Source: Plotosus lineatus
Taxonomy: Eukaryota > Chordata > Actinopteri > Siluriformes > Plotosidae
Direction: 5' to 3'
NCBI GenBank assembly: GCA_024760905.1
Contig: CM045750.1
Span: 19,544,419 to 19,608,418, forward strand
DNA: 64,000 nucleotides
Both the position numbers and the translations under genes were made by a program. The notes beneath the pieces are model-generated. The model ran no database searches. It had not been told where the DNA came from and was given only the letters and a program-made list of their open reading frames with translations. Shown piece by piece: positions 43,693 through 55,884 of the stretch (positions are counted from its first letter, which is position 1; every line of letters begins with the position of its first letter).

Positions 43693-45064
43693 TAGTCCTT
43701 CTCAAAAAATTAGCATATTGTGATAAAGTTCATTATTTTCTGTAACGTACTGATCAAAATTAAACTTTCATATATTTTAGATTCATTGCACACCAACTGA
43801 AATATTTCAGGTCTTTCATTGTTTCAATACTGATGATTTTGGCATACAGCTCATGAAAACTCAAATCCTATCTTTAAAAATTAGCATATCATGTTCAGGT
43901 CGCCTAAACGAGCTATTAACCTAATCATCTGAATCAACCAATTCACTCTAAACACCTGCAAAAGATTCCTGAGGCTTTTAAAAACTCCCAGCCTGGTTCA
44001 TTACTCAAAACCGCAATCATGGGTAAGACTGCCGACCTGACTGCTGTCCAGAAGGCCACCATTGACACCCTCAAGCAAGAGGGTAAGACACAGAAAGAAA
44101 TCTCTGAGCGAATAGGCTGTTCCCAGAGTGCTCTATCAAGCCACCTCAGTGGGACGTCTGTGGGAAGGAAAAAGTGTGGCAGAAAACACTGCACAACCAG
44201 AAGAGGTGACCGGACCCTGAGGAAGATTGTGGAGAAGGGCCGATTCCAGACCTTGGGGGACCTGTGGAAGCAGTGGACTTAGTCTGGAGTAGAAACATCG
44301 AGCCACCATGCACAGGTGTGTGCAGGAAATGGGCTACAGGTGCCGCATTCCCCAGGTCAAGCCACTTTTGAACCAGAAACAGTGGCAGAAGAAAGTACTT
44401 TTTTTGGATGAAAGCAAATTTTGCATGTCATTCGGAAATCAAGGTGCCAGAGTCTGGAGGAAGACTGGGGAGAAGGAAATGCCAAAATGCCTGAAGTCCA
44501 GTGTCAAGTACCCACAGTCAGTGATGGTCTGGGGTGCCATGTCAGCTGCTGGTGTTGGTCCACTGTGTTTTATCAAGGGCAGGGTCAATGCAGCTAGCTA
44601 TCAGGAGATTTTGGAGCACTTCATGCTTCCATCTGCTGAAAAGCTTTATGGAGATGATGATTTCATTTTTCAGCACGACCTGGCACCTGCTCACAGTGCC
44701 AAAACCACTGCTAAATGGTTTACTGACCATAGTATTACTGTGCTCAATTGGCCTGCCAACTCTCCTGACCTGAAGCCCATAGAGAATCTGTGGGATATTG
44801 TGACGAGAAAGTTGAGAGACACCAGACCCAACACTGTGGATGAGCTTAAGGCCACTATCGAAGCATCCTGGGCCTCCATAACACCTCAGCAGTGCCACAG
44901 GCTAATTGCCTCCATGCCACGCCGCATTGAAGCAGTCATTTCTGCAAAAGGATTCCCGACCAAGTATCGAGTGCAGAACTGAACATAATTATTTGACGGT
45001 TGACTTTTTTTTTGTATTGAAAGCACTTTTTTTATTGGTCGGATGAAATATGCTACTTTTTTTA
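43693..45064 (+). mobile_element. Tc1-like transposon, best preserved copy, 3' terminal repeat truncated
   Basis: The left end after TA reads gtccttctcaaaaaattagc. The inner repeat aaaaattagcatatcatg recurs at about 43877, as in fish Tc1 elements with two sub-repeats per arm. The right arm keeps only the inner ggtcggatgaaatatgctac and then runs into AT-rich sequence at 45065, so its outer terminus is gone. Such a copy could not be excised normally. This is one of the Tc1 families shared very closely among teleosts. Confidence 0.93.
44019..44982 (+). pseudogene. Tc1-type transposase, two-part pseudogene with intact DD34E residues
   Basis: The first part (44019-44282) starts MGKTADLTAVQKATIDTLKQ and carries the first helix-turn-helix (QKEISERIGCSQSALSSHL), then RRGDRTLRKIVEKGRF. 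It stops at TAG 44280-44282, where the family has a Glu codon. A 2-base loss near 44299 then shifts the frame. The second part (44308-44982, 224 residues) has all three catalytic acids: Asp at residue 34 (FLDESKF, 44407-44409), Asp at 124 (QHDLAPAHS, 44677-44679) and Glu at 159 (PIENLW, 44782-44784). Exactly 34 residues separate the last two. The stretch before the first Asp looks about 17 residues short compared with relatives. It is inactive, but recently so. Confidence 0.93.
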
Positions 45065-45602
45065 AATTATATATATATACAACTGTCACCTTTGTCTGTC
45101 ACATTTATTTTAATGTTTTTTAATTATTTTTGTATTTATATAATAGAAATATTATGGGGGTATATGAGGAATTAAAAAAAAATGTGACATGCTGTCACTG
45201 GAAAAATCAGATTCGGGGAAATAATTGTTGACTACTTTTTTTTTCCCTATCAAAAAGCATGTCATTTTTTATTTCTTCGTAAATTCACTCAGTCTGGGTA
45301 AACACCAAGGAATGCTGCAATTATTGCAGTCTTTATTTCAAAGGGATACTTGCCAGCGTCTTCACAAAAGAAAAGGATCTGTCAGCTACACAATCCAAGA
45401 GTTTGGTTAGAATGCTTTGTTCTTAAACCATAGTTCACCCCTCTTATCTCACTGGGGTGATCTATACTGCGTCCATTGTCATGGCCTTCTCAAAACCATT
45501 TGTCTGTACATGCAGGCTGATGATCAGAATAAGAATCCTGTCTGAAAGATTGTCCTTGTAGTGAAAAGGCAGACGTGACATTGCTTATCGATACAATGCT
45601 GT
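45065..45602. other. AT-rich low-copy sequence
   Basis: No gene or repeat recognised. Confidence 0.5.
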
Positions 45603-45722
45603 CACTCATTCATTTTCTGAACCACTGAATCCTAATTAGGGTCCCGGGGAGGATGGTGCCCATCTCAGCCAGCTATGGAGAGAACACAGTACACCCTGGT
45701 CAGCTCACCAGGCCTTTGTTGG
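45603..45722 (-). mobile_element. SINE-A1 tail fragment
   Basis: Reverse tail 1: cattcattttctgaaccact, ctaattagggtcccggggag, acaccctggtcagctcacca. Body and head are absent. Confidence 0.75.
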
Positions 45723-45774
45723 TATATAACACAAATGATTCTTTATATAATTGGAAGTGTAGTGAATTGTCATT

Positions 45775-45910
45775 ATGGTTAGAATGTACCCCACATAAAA
45801 GAAGGTCCTAAGTTCGAGTCCTGTGCTGAGGTGTTTCTATGTGAGGTTTGCATGTTCTCCCTGTGTTTGCATGTTTTCATTCCAAAAACCAAAAACATGC
45901 ACATTAGGAG
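45775..45910 (+). mobile_element. SINE-B 5' half
   Basis: aaggtcctaagttcgagtcc (B box), tctatgtgaggtttgcatgt, tctccctgtgtttgcatgtt and aaaaccaaaaacatgcacat. It is cut where the next, inverted copy starts. Confidence 0.72.
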
Positions 45911-46197
45911 CACCCAGGACATCTCACCTGGCCATCGCAGGCCCAACACTCACACAATACTTCACTCACCTCAATACTTACTCACATACTCACTCACCTA
46001 TCAGCAAGTTGGAACAGCCAATTAACCAACTGTGCATGTTTTTGGACTGTGGGAGGAAACTGGAGTATCCAAGGAGACCCACTCAAGCACGGAGAGAATA
46101 TGCAAACTCCACACAGAAACACCCAAGCTGGGTATCCAGCCAAGGACCGTCTTGCTGTGAGGCAGACATGCTAACTACTACGCCACTGTGCCGCCCT
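45911..46197 (-). mobile_element. SINE-B, inverted partner
   Basis: The + strand reads acatctcacctggccatcgc, ttggaacagccaattaacca, gcatgtttttggactgtggg, ggaaactggagtatccaagg, atgcaaactccacacagaaa and ctaactactacgccactgtg ccgccc, the full reverse of a SINE-B head and body. Confidence 0.85.
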
Positions 46198-46659
46198 GAT
46201 CCAAGAGAATAAAACCCATTATGACCAATGACACAAGGGCATAGGCTGGTCTGACCGTGGGGGGGTCATCTTGGTTGACCGGAACTCGAGTCCCATGAGC
46301 TATACTTTTATTTATTATATTACAAAGCACTTTGGTGGAACCAGATACACCCGTGGGTAGAATTATAAACTTTAAAAAATGGCTGTCTATACAGGGGTGA
46401 ACTGCAATCAAATATTGTAGTTCAAACAAAAACAATATATTTCAAACTACATCTGCAAGTACATGTGCTAAATACATTTACAAATTGAGTTAAAATTATT
46501 TATCTATTCATAAACAAGCAAATATAATACGTATTTACAGCACAAATACATATTATTAATTTTATAAAAGTACTGACCATTAGGCTGCAGATACAGGCTG
46601 GATGGCTTATGATTATTTCCGCCATTCATTTTCTGTGCATCAATGTTTGTGTTCTAATA
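46198..46659. other. low-copy non-coding sequence
   Basis: Nothing recognised. Confidence 0.5.
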
Positions 46660-46890
46660 CATGTGAAGGAACCGGAAGCGGTACTAAGAAACTCTGCTTT
46701 ATTCTCACACCAGCACTTTGTTTGATTGACAGTGTTCAGCTATTATTGCTTACTGATAATATGTGAGGCGCTCTACCGAAATAGGCACCTGCCATTGATT
46801 GTTGATTGGTCAGCTCGGGCTTGCACATGCGCAGTGCCCGTTACATATTAACTTCCGGTATTAACTTCTGGTTTCCGGTTTACTGCACGC
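46660..46890. promoter_or_regulatory. candidate promoter-like motif cluster
   Basis: Within 220 bp there are an ETS-type site (accggaagc, 46671-46679), a reversed CCAAT box (gattggt, 46804-46810), an NRF1-like site (tgcacatgcgca, 46822-46833) and two more ETS-type sites (acttccggt at 46851-46859 and tttccggtt at 46872-46880). This combination is typical of vertebrate TATA-less promoters. No exon is recognisable on either side, so it could equally come from a mobile element or chance. Confidence 0.3.
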
Positions 46891-47894
46891 TGAATTTATC
46901 TCCGACTTTCTCTTCAATAACAGTCATTAAGTTTATTTATAAGATTGTGAATACACATAATTTCTTGTCCAGCGGAACTCAACTGCTGCTGTGTGTGTGG
47001 GGTGGGGAGGTGGGGGGCACTCTGTGCGCCCTACGCCCTTGTGACAGGTGAAGTGAATAACATTGACTCGTGTGTACTACAAGGGACCATTGGTCCACTA
47101 TCTCTGGATCATAAATCATTATTCTGAGTGGAGAATGTTTAAATCAAAATGGCAGGCACTCTCAATTTTTCAGCAGCACTTGAGCAGGCAGCATCATCAA
47201 CATAAGGGAGGATGTTTACTTTTTGATTAGATTAGATTGGATTCAACTAAATTATTAAGGTGTACTGAACACACAAGATTTAGCTGATTAAAAGCACAAC
47301 TAAGTGGCCTGCAACAGTGTTAGGCTTAAACCTGTGAATATAAACTCTTTGTTTCCCTTGTGTTTCTGATAATATTAACTAAAACCCCTTTCGGGAGCGC
47401 AGTTTACATTTTTTCAATTACTCTACATTTGTTTCTGAACAGACACTGTTAGCAAAACACAGCTATTAGCCTTAGCTGTCTGGGGTGTTCTGAGCTTTTG
47501 GTCAAAAGTTGGCTCCAGCTTCTCCCTCGTAAAAATCTCATTTTAGTTTAATCTCGTGTATTCTCCATGAACACCTTGACAGAGTACTGTTTACTTTAGT
47601 ATCTAAATGAGTAGACCGAACAGACCAGACCAGTCGCCATTATCTACACAGAGTCTCAAGGCTATTTAGCGGCTTCAAAGCACAGTACCCAACCTGCCCC
47701 AGTGTCGTGATCATAACATGTAAATATAAACTGTAAAATTCTCATTGTAATCTTCTTAACATTATGTTTTATTCCGCACCATACCATAACAACTCGTTTT
47801 TAGCTTTGAAGAGCTCTTAGGCTCTGCTCCTGTCTGTACTGGATGCTTTTCATGATTTGAAAAAAAAAAAAAAGCTGTGCTCTTTCTTGGTTGG
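46891..47894. other. low-copy non-coding sequence
   Basis: No gene or repeat recognised. A G-rich patch lies at about 46990-47020. Confidence 0.5.
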
Positions 47895-48536
47895 TAGTAT
47901 ATAACTGGCTTGTGAATGTGTCTCCATCTCTAAATCCCTTTGGACCACCACCAACCTGATCAAGAAGGCCCACTCGTGCCTGTTCTTCTTGAGCACACCG
48001 AAGAAAAACCGGATGTCTGCTCACATCTTGGGTAACGTCCACGGCTGTGAAATAGAGAACATCCTGACCAGCGGTGTTATAGTCTGGTATGGGGATTGCT
48101 CTGTCACTGACCACAAAGCACTGCGGCTGGGGCTGAAAAAAGCGTTACACATCACAGGGACTCCACTTCCTGCTTTTGAGGATGTCCACATGTAGAGATG
48201 TCCTCACCGGACACGCAGCATTCTCAGGGACTTTTCTCATCCTGCCAACAGACTCTTTCAACTCTTCAACTCCAGAAGGTGCTTCAAGAACCTTTGGATA
48301 TAAACCAGCAGATTTCGGAACAGCGACTTCCTCACAGCTCTCACCCTACTGAACTCAGTCCACTGCTGAACTGTTCCCTCTCATCTGCACGACACCACGG
48401 CAGTACCATTCATGCACACGGAAATGTTTACATTGTTATGGTCGGTTCACAGTGCTTTTCTGTCATTACTGTATATGAATTCATATCACACTGTATATCT
48501 GTTCACTGTACATCTGTACATCTATATATGTCTATT

Positions 48537-48587
<51 letters not shown>

Positions 48588-48755
48588 CTGTACATTTCTC
48601 CTCTGCAAATTAATGCTAATTTATTTGCACCGTTTACACTGCCCGGATCTGTACTTGCTGCTCTCTGCACTTCTGATTGGATGATGAACTGTATTTATAT
48701 ACGTGTTACTGATGTGACAATAAAGTTGAATTTAATGTAATCTTGTCTAATACTA
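47895..48755 (+). pseudogene. L2/CR1-like LINE 3' end with 3' UTR
   Basis: Encodes TTTNLIKKAHSCLFFL, then NILTSGVIVWYGDCSV and TDHKALRLGLKKALHITGTP, ending at TAG 48193-48195. In the next frame follow SILRDFSHPANRLFQLF-like and FRNSDFLTALTLLNS. This order (KKAQQRLYFLR-like, ILTSCITVWYGNCT-like, SHPSHSLFTLLPSGRRY-like) marks the C-terminal end of a common fish L2/CR1-group LINE. The UTR contains a CA array (48541-48586) and ends gtgacaataaagttgaattt, as in that group. The 5' end is truncated. Confidence 0.82.
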
Positions 48756-49716
48756 CAATTACACACCTCAGACTCACATGATGTTTCAAAAGTGCCACCC
48801 CCATGTACATTTTTTTTTTTTTTTTTTTTTTTTTTTAGTTCGTACCTCTAGGCTTATCACTCTGCTTAATTCTACAGTAGATTTATACATGAGGGTTAAC
48901 TGACGTTTCTTGCTGTTATAATGTATGTTAAAGGAGTAGCACGATGACGTAGAAGAAAAACTAAACTGCACACGCTGCATACATTATGACTGCAGCCATG
49001 GTCAATAGACTCTGATATGCGTACATAAGGGGGAGGGGTAAATTTTGCCAGGGTTTGTGCGTACGTGTTTTATGAATGGTTCTTTCTCACTGAACGTGAC
49101 AAGATATTGATTTGACAGATAATTTTTATTTTTCTTTTGTAGTCATGCAAAATTCAATAAAAGTGACAGGCCGGGACATGGACAGATATACGCTGAGACA
49201 TCACTGTGCAAATTACCAACTAAAGCGAATTGAAACCGCTGGCCTGAGCGAAAGAAACAGTTGACCGGAGAAATTGTGCCTTGAAGCTGTGTTCAGCTGT
49301 CCTCACTTTCACTAACAGCTCCTCGGATAATAGGATTTTCTATTGAAATGTAACACCAGTACATCTGTTCTGACTACTTCAGCTAATGCTGTGTGTTTTT
49401 TCGTTTTTTTTTTTTGTTTGTTTGTTTGTTTGTTTTTTTTTTTTTTTTCCTTTATAAGAAGGCAATGAACTGTAAATGCACAAAACTACATTTGAGCCAC
49501 AAAAAAGTTCTATTGAGTCCTGCAGACTACTTACATAGATTTGATATGACCGTCGTGAAGCAATGAAGTCGTGCTGGGAATTAATGTTTAGTACTGTAGA
49601 GCCATAATCTCCATTTTCTCACAACGAGACTGCAGTATGCTATAAGCCAAGTTAGAATCTCAGATCCTCCTCGTCTACTTACATCAGTGCTAATTTCACA
49701 AGAAAGGTGTGAACTG
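48756..49716. other. low-copy sequence with poly-T runs
   Basis: Poly-T at about 48811-48837 and a T/G tract at 49399-49449. No gene seen. Confidence 0.5.
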
Positions 49717-50053
49717 CGGACAGCGGTGGCCAGGTGAAAAAGGTAGCTGGATCACTGATCCCAAGGTTGGTGGTTCAAGCCCCACTTTCAACAGGTTGTC
49801 ACTGTCCCCCAGTGCTGCTAACTGGGTTATCAAAGGCTGGCCATGTCTCTCACTGTCTGTGGTGTGAGGTTCATGTAAAAGAACCATTGCTGACTTTCGA
49901 CAAGAGCAAGCTGTCAGCATGTTTCTGCACTGAGATGGCCTGGCGAGCTGTCCATGGTCTACTCTGCCCTCGCCCGGAGTCGGCCGGGATGAGGAATTTT
50001 TTAACCTACCCGCGGCCCTAATTAGGATTAAGCGGTGACAGAAAATGAACAGA
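49717..50053 (+). mobile_element. SINE-A1, full length
   Basis: Head (gcggacagcggtggccaggt), B box (ggttggtggttcaagcccca), body and tail 1 (ttaggattaagcggtgacag). Confidence 0.9.
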
Positions 50054-50486
50054 TGATGAGAAAATGAACGATTAAGGAGAGAACTAGAGTGTGTGCTCTT
50101 ATTTATAGGTAGGAACTGGATATGATTGGATGGTAATACTTTTTTTCTTGTTTTTAAACAAGACCATGAGGAAGTTTAGTGCCAAATAGTGGGAGGAAGA
50201 TCAGGAGGCGAAAGGAAGGCATGTCATTCCAGACTCCCATGGGTGTAATTATAGTACACTGTAGTCAAATAGCTGAGAACAATTCCAGGCACTCATCACT
50301 GAGGAAAATGACCTGCAGTCCTACACCCTTTAATTATCTCATAGATAATTATATTTTTGATTGTCTACCATATCTCATACCGTAGCACTGTTGAATACTT
50401 GTCAATGATTGGTCAAAGTTCTGCAGTTCTGACAGCAGGTTTGCTCATTGTTCCTCAAAAGACACATACTGCTAGCAAAATACAAC
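50054..50486. other. low-copy non-coding sequence
   Basis: Nothing recognised. Confidence 0.5.
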
Positions 50487-50655
50487 ATTGCTGACTTTCG
50501 TCAAGAGTAGCTGCAAAGCCCTCAGTGTGTTTCCGCCCTGCGATGGCCTGGCGAGCTGTCCAGGGTGTATTTTGCCATTGCCCGGAGTCGGCTGGAATGG
50601 GTGCCAGCCTCCCCGCGACCCAAATTAGAATCAACAGTTACAGAAAATGAACTGA
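50487..50655 (+). mobile_element. SINE-A1, 5'-truncated
   Basis: Starts within the body (attgctgactttcgtcaaga) and runs through tail 1 (gtccagggtgtattttgcca) to ttacagaaaatgaactgaac. Confidence 0.86.
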
Positions 50656-51071
50656 ACTGCAACCCGGGTCAATTGGCATACCTCCTTGCATTTTAACATT
50701 GAACTTGTGATAATCCTTCCATCCAAATCTTCAAACATGCTCTAAATTCAACTGCATGCAAACAGTTGCTTTATCCCCGTTGATATCTGCTTTGAAGCCG
50801 CAACAGAGGTACCACTGTATATAGTTCACTTGTATCGCATAAGTTTAAATAAGGGTGTTGGAGGACATAAAAATATTGTTTTGTTAGTATTTTTAACTAT
50901 CCTCCCATGTAGTACATACTAAAAATAAAATAAATAAATAAATAAAAAGTCCCTAAATTTGCCTTTTAGCTAATTGGACTATACAACCACGCCCACCTCC
51001 CATTCAGCGCATTTCTGGAAAGTACACTGACAAAGACTTGTTGGTCACAATCTTTTTGAGCCAATCCACAA
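50656..51071. other. low-copy non-coding sequence
   Basis: AAAT tract at 50925-50948. Nothing else. Confidence 0.5.
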
Positions 51072-51421
51072 CTCTTCTTCTTTTTCTTTTCCTTTCCTTT
51101 TTTCCTCTTTTTTTCCAGAGATCGCCACAGCGAACCATCTGATTCGCTCATTTGATTTGGTATAGGTTTTTGCGTAATTTACAACCCTTTAGCAAGGGAC
51201 AGAAAAACGCTGATGGCTATGCAGCTACTTTTTGCGAAAGTCCGCAATGGTTCCTTGTCATGAACCTCTCACCATAGACAGTGAGAGACATGGCTGGCCT
51301 CTGATAACCCAGGTAGCTGCACTAGGGGGGGGGCAGTGACAACCTTGTGGATAGTGGGACTCGAACCCCCAACCTTAGGATCAGTGATCCAGCGCCCTTT
51401 ACCACCAGGCCACCACTGCCC
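51072..51421 (-). mobile_element. SINE-A2, full length with probable TSD
   Basis: Minus strand: head (ggtggcctggtggtaaaggg), B box (ttgggggttcgagtcccact), body with an expanded G run at 51326-51335 (+ strand), and tail 2 with a CT-rich 3' end. The flanks agccaatccac (ending 51071) and agccaatgcac (starting about 51423) match at 10 of 11. Confidence 0.88.
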
Positions 51422-52053
51422 CAAGCCAATGCACGATTCGTATGTTTAAAATGCTACCCTACAGTGAAATGAATGTTTCTCCAACCTACTTAAAGCTCCT
51501 CACAGACTGAACACAGATGCAGGGCAATTGCAGATGTCTTCAAAAACACTTGCAGTGGCAGGTGACTTTGAAGAAGCTCAGAACTGTGAGGATGGTGGCA
51601 GAAACTGATACGCCATATGCTGCAGCAAAGCACATTGCTCATCATGATCAATGCGTAACCAGTAATCTCAAATATACAGCAGGGAACTGACATACATTCA
51701 CCCAAAGTGAGAAGACACCATATTCGTCTGAAACCCAGCACTCTCCGATTGGATGTGGAAGATCAAGGCGAGGAAAAAAAATACGCTGTGAGAGTAGAAC
51801 CGTCAGCAGGAACGTTAACGTAAAACAGATATTAAGACTTTCTCATTCTTAATTCTACACTAGGAGTATCATTGTCTGTATAGAGTTTAACTACACATAA
51901 CCGTATTGTAATTTTGATTTAATTCTGAAGTTGGTATGGTTTACATTAATAGATGTATGTCAAAAAATAAATAAATAAACAAAACCAAATGGCCTAATGA
52001 ACTGCATGCATATTTGCATACACATAAATCCTGTATTGTATTGTTTTTGCACT
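51422..52053. other. low-copy non-coding sequence
   Basis: No gene or repeat recognised. Confidence 0.5.
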
Positions 52054-52835
52054 ACAGGGATCCCTCACTTTCTGCGGTTAATGGAGACCGACCCCCCCCC
52101 CCCCACACACACACACACAACTGACTCTTTCCGCAAAGTAGAATCACCCCCCCCGACTGACGTATACATACATGTACTAGTATATGTGTATATGTCTGTC
52201 TTCCTTTCGGCTTTTTCCCTTTTACTCGGGAGTCGCCACAGCGAATCATCTGATTCGTACGTTTGATTTGGCAGAGGTTTTTACGTCGGATGCCCTTCCT
52301 GTCACAACCCTTTTTAGCAAGGGACAGAAACACGCTGATGGCTTTGCAGCTACTCTTTACGAAAGTCAGCAATGGTTCTTTTACATGCCTCTCACCATAG
52401 ACAGTGAGAGACATGGCCTGCCTTTGATAACCCAGTTAGCTGCACTGGGGACTAGTATATGTGTATATATGATCAATAAACACATATTCAATGCTATAAA
52501 TGCACATTATGATTTATTATTATTATTATTATGAGTAGAAGAAGAAGATTAGTATTATAATAATACAATTAAACATCCAAAAATAATGCATAAAATGTAA
52601 ATAAAATATAAATACATACACATACAGATGCACGCGCGCACACACTCAGATGCGCACCTCACACAGAAATGTAAATAGTTTGTTGGGGGGTTTTGGGTTG
52701 AATTGTTTTTTTGTTTGTTTGTTTGGTTTTTTTTGTTTAGTTTTTTTTTTTTTGTAAGTAAGAATTTTTTTTTTTTTGCATAATCGGCCATGTTTTCCTT
52801 AAATTTTCAATGAATATGTTTGAAAAACTCGCGAT
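52054..52835 (+). mobile_element. K element split by a SINE-A2
   Basis: Starts cagggatccctcactttctg after TA. It carries the K landmarks on both sides of the insertion (gactgacgtatacatacatg on the left; aaacatccaaaaataatgca and gcgcacctcacacagaaatg on the right) and decays near aaaactcgcgatgtag. Confidence 0.8.
52194..52450 (-). mobile_element. SINE-A2, 5'-truncated, nested in a K element with 18-bp TSD
   Basis: The + strand begins with the reversed tail 2 (ttcctttcggctttttccct, preceded by gtctgtc) and stops in the body at agctgcactgggg, so the head is missing. The flank actagtatatgtgtatat at 52176-52193 recurs exactly at 52451-52468. A truncated copy with a perfect TSD means the truncation happened during insertion. 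Confidence 0.94.
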
Positions 52836-53530
52836 GTAGGCAAAGATTTCACACGTACAGTTTAAAATTCTGGGTAATTCTTTCTAAGACTGCAATGATA
52901 TGGCACCAGGCTATTTGGAAATAAAAGGGATCTTGACCAATTCTATTATGGCTGCACAGAATTGCAGCTGCAGAGCAATTTTTGTGACAGGTTAAATTCC
53001 ATAAGCAGCTGCAGGACATTTTCAATGCGATCGCAGACGAGTTAAAGCAATGAGGATTTTCTATCACCAATAACACTCTCCTTTCAAACTCAGTTCTGCA
53101 GTGAAGCAATCAAACTTTACAATGGTGCAGCTACTTGAAGCTGTGCTCTGCGCAAATATAGCAGTGTTATTAACAACAAAAAGGCCTTGAAAGCAGCGGA
53201 CCGCATTGAACTTCCGTAAATCTACATGTATACGATGGAACGAGTCCTGTCTGACTTTATCCTTTCAGTCTTTGGTTGTATGATGAGATTTCTTCCAGAA
53301 TACTTACACCTATACATGCATTCAACCTTCAAATCATCAAACATTTTGTTATTAAAATGGGTTTCATTGACATTGAATATGACTTAACTGGGATTTGAAC
53401 ATGTCTAACGTTTATATGTGCATCATATTTTGCTTTAGAGTGATTAAAAAGATTGAGTAAAAGAGAAGAAATGTGTTGACTGATAACTATTCACCCATTA
53501 ATATTATTGCCGTATTCAAGATTCAATAAC

Positions 53531-53532
<2 letters not shown>
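52836..53532. other. low-copy non-coding sequence
   Basis: No gene recognised. Confidence 0.5.
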
Positions 53533-53613
<81 letters not shown>

Positions 53614-53668
53614 TATTTAACTTATTTGTCACATTTATTAGGAGTACATGTACAGCAGCAGTGAAAAC

Positions 53669-53717
<49 letters not shown>
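53533..53717. repeat. (TA)n and (CA)n microsatellites
   Basis: TA array at 53533-53608 and CA array at about 53672-53717, separated by 63 bp of unique sequence. Confidence 0.95.
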
Positions 53718-53718
<1 letters not shown>

Positions 53719-53778
53719 AGTTTAAACATATATGAATTACCATTGTACCGTGAACTTTGACTGTTTCATATTAAAAAA

Positions 53779-54055
<277 letters not shown>

Positions 54056-54227
54056 AGAAGTGGAAAGTATTTGGCCACAGTAGAACCCCAGATGGATCAA
54101 GACATCTCTCCAAATTTCTTCAGATAGGCTATTGAGAAGCCCGTGGCAATTGTGAAGCGAATAGAAATGGAGTGGCCATTGTATGCATGTCACAATATCA
54201 CAAATTAGCAATAAATGCAGCTTGGAG

Positions 54228-54228
<1 letters not shown>

Positions 54229-54308
<80 letters not shown>
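54229..54308. repeat. (GT)n microsatellite
   Basis: About 40 GT units. Confidence 0.96.
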
Positions 54309-54309
<1 letters not shown>

Positions 54310-54866
54310 ATGTACATGTTCATTCCAGGCTGCAAAACCAACAAATTGCAAACATTTTGAGACAGGACAGTGAATTTTCTCTTATTCTGCATGTATCGAT
54401 TAATCTGTTAACACCCATGCCTTTAGCTTCCTGTTTGTCATCAGTCCTCTGTATAGTTGCCAAGTTTAAAAGCAATTAAAAAAAAATAAAAATAAAAATA
54501 AATAAATACAAAATAAATAAATAAAATTCCTACTCATAATAAATAATATGAATCCTATTTTTGTCCAAAAAAGTAAGCACACAGAACATTCTGCAGTAAG
54601 TGACACCTGAGAAATTAACAAGAAAGTTTGAATACAACTGAGCATCTGATCACTGGAGCAACTTGTACTATCACATTTTGTGTTACATAATGCAGAAGGC
54701 TGTGTTGTCAGATTACACAAGCTGACAAACACTTGACACCATTCCTTGAGGGCCACTGCACTGCACTTTTGCATTCTAGAGCACTTCAGTCTGCCCATTA
54801 GCTAATTGCTAAGCGCTTCATGTATTAAACTAGGCATGAGAAGCATTGGTTCTGATAGGTCTTGTT

Positions 54867-54900
<34 letters not shown>

Positions 54901-55049
54901 AACCCCAAAACAAAACATTGCTGAAGTTGCAGAAGTTAAATCTGCAAAAATTTGCTTAAAAAAAAAAAATAATAATCACAATTAATTAATTATTTTTATT
55001 GACTTCGTTGTGTAGGTATGAAATGCTAAGTGTTGTCATTTTCAGAAGT

Positions 55050-55052
<3 letters not shown>
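54309..55052. other. low-copy sequence with A-rich tracts
   Basis: AAAT tract at 54479-54525 and poly-A at about 54871-54897. No gene seen. Confidence 0.5.
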
Positions 55053-55096
<44 letters not shown>

Positions 55097-55226
55097 TCCC
55101 TATTTATTCTGCTCATGGAGTGGCTGGAACACATACAGCAAACTGACCAATGGCAGGGTGCACTCTAAGCAGCTCACTTTACCATAGCCACCACCCCTCC
55201 CCCCCCCCCCCCCCCCCCCCACACAC

Positions 55227-55268
<42 letters not shown>
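55053..55268. repeat. (CT)n, C-run and (GA)n flanking a SINE-tail trace
   Basis: CT array at 55053-55099, about 24 C at 55197-55220, and GA array at 55227-55268. Between them 55110-55190 has weak reversed tail-1 text (ggcagggtgcactctaagca). Confidence 0.85.
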
Positions 55269-55269
<1 letters not shown>

Positions 55270-55463
55270 ATGAGCATTTTGTACTACCTTGGGTAAAAGA
55301 ACTTGCACATTATGCATGTATTTGAACTGATGAAAAGATGTGCACTCCACACAGAACTGTTTGAACACTGTAAAAGCATAACACAAAGTAAAAACAATAA
55401 ACATAATTATATATTTATTTCCCTTGCAAGATTAATACAGTATAGCAAAATCAAATAGCATAT
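55269..55463. other. low-copy non-coding sequence
   Basis: Nothing recognised. Confidence 0.5.
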
Positions 55464-55808
55464 ATGGGGCATTGGTGGCCTGAAAGTGTCCTGGTGGGAA
55501 AGGTGATGAATCAGTGATTTTAAAGTTGGGGGTTCAAGTCTCATTCTCACCAGGTTGTCACTGTCCCCCCAGTGTTCCTAACTGGGTTATCAAAGGCCGG
55601 CCATGTCTCTCACTGTCTATGGTGAGAGGTTGATGTAAAAGAATCATTGCTGATTTCAACAAGAGTCGCTGCAAAGCCGTCAGCGTGTTTCTGCCGTGCT
55701 CTGGCCTGGTGTGCTGTCCAGGGTGTACCCTGCTCTCGCCCAGAGTCATCTGAGATGGGTGCTAGCCTCCCTGTGACCCTAATTAGGATCAAACAGTTCA
55801 GAAAATGA
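55464..55808 (+). mobile_element. SINE-A1, full length
   Basis: Head (ggggcattggtggcctgaaa), B box (gttgggggttcaagtctcat), body and tail 1 (ttaggatcaaacagttcaga). Confidence 0.88.
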
Positions 55809-55884
55809 ATAAACATGCATTATACACATAATTTATTTATTTATTTTTTTTTTTTTCAGTTTTTTTTTTTTTTTTTTTAATGCT

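Noticed and set aside
44308..44982. Intact transposase gene
   Set aside because: The catalytic half is open, but the DNA-binding half is in another frame behind a stop, and residues before the first Asp appear missing.
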